Shown here piece by piece: positions 23,862-24,050 of a stretch of 24,050 nt of DNA. The stretch comes from Clostridia bacterium. Lineage in GTDB: Bacteria > Bacillota_A > Clostridia > Christensenellales > Aristaeellaceae. Within the stretch, counting starts at the first letter, position 1, and the number at the start of each line of letters is the position of its first letter. Where the stretch lies: the NCBI GenBank assembly GCA_017464225.1, contig JAFUDW010000213.1:1-24050 (forward strand). Direction: 5' to 3'. The notes under the pieces were generated by a model that did no database searches, had not been told where the DNA came from, and saw nothing but the letters and a program-made list of their open reading frames with translations. A program made the position numbers and the translations under genes.

Positions 23862-24050
23862 GGGGGTGTACTGGTTTCGACGGGGATTGCGAAGGACGGG
23901 ATAAGCGAGCCGAGGACCCTGGCCTCGTAAAAACGGGGAATTTAAAAATAACTGCCAACAACAGTTACGCTTTCGCTGCCTAATCAGGCGGCCGTCGCCC
24001 CGGAGCGCTCACGGCTCCGGCCAGCGGCGTCATTGATGTGAGGAACAGGC
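23862..24050 (+). ncRNA. ssrA: tmRNA (ssrA), 5' part, truncated by window end
   Basis: The 5' acceptor half, GGGGGTGTACTGGTTTCGAC at 23862, is the canonical one-piece tmRNA start. The resume codon GCC is at 23954, preceded by ATAACT. The reading frame gives the tag ANNSYAFAA and stops at TAA 23981-23983. The following CCGGAGC/GGCTCCGG stem near 24000-24020 belongs to the pseudoknot region. The 3' half, including the tRNA-like T arm and CCA region, is outside the window. Confidence 0.97.

Overview
The window comes from a GC-rich, low-oxygen, spore-forming Bacillota (Clostridia-type) chromosome. The evidence is a BofA-family sporulation gene, a flavodiiron (FprA) oxygen/NO reductase, BmrCD-type heterodimeric ABC exporters, a CUT1 sugar-type importer with a lipoprotein binding protein, secreted proteins with Thr/Pro linkers and MucBP-like domains, and smpB next to ssrA. 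The exact taxon cannot be fixed from sequence alone. No transposase, integrase, CRISPR array, tRNA or rRNA was seen.

Layout. 1-362: two intergenic repeat elements. 363-4478: a minus-strand operon, MarR regulator then two half-size ABC exporter subunits, with a consensus promoter and a palindromic operator candidate at the promoter. 4506-6512: a minus-strand pair, flavodiiron protein then an XRE/S24-like regulator, closed by an intrinsic terminator. 6587-10329: a divergent plus-strand operon with a second heterodimeric ABC exporter. 10330-11036: a long convergent intergenic region filled by a ~625-bp structured repeat. 11037-18284: minus-strand genes. The first transcription unit encodes a broken small secreted protein, an ATPase, two permeases and a binding lipoprotein. 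It is followed by a separately promoted OB-fold-like lipoprotein gene and an MFS transporter gene. 18400-19890: a secreted MucBP/SH3-like protein. 19891-20162: another repeat element. 20163-21964: HAD phosphatase then RNA m5C methyltransferase (minus). 21973-24050: housekeeping and sporulation genes ywlC, bofA (minus), smpB and the start of ssrA (tmRNA).

The most unusual content is a family of intergenic elements at 1-166, 208-296, 10374-10999 and 19928-20114. They share a terminal motif related to GGGACGWTAAGGGSC. Three copies show it as imperfect inverted repeats at both ends; the fourth is cut by the window edge. Inside, they carry shuffled hairpin modules. Two hairpins differ between copies by compensatory changes, so the fold is conserved. 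Two of the elements lie exactly between convergent genes. This looks like a modular, non-autonomous mobile element or structured 3'-end RNA family, and I do not recognise it.

Other notable points: the two exporters share the same pattern of degenerate and canonical ATPase sites; the binding lipoprotein has a C-terminal LPGTA plus membrane segment plus basic tail resembling a sortase signal; the small secreted ORF upstream of the importer is broken at two homopolymer runs; and the S24-like regulator has lost its catalytic residues.
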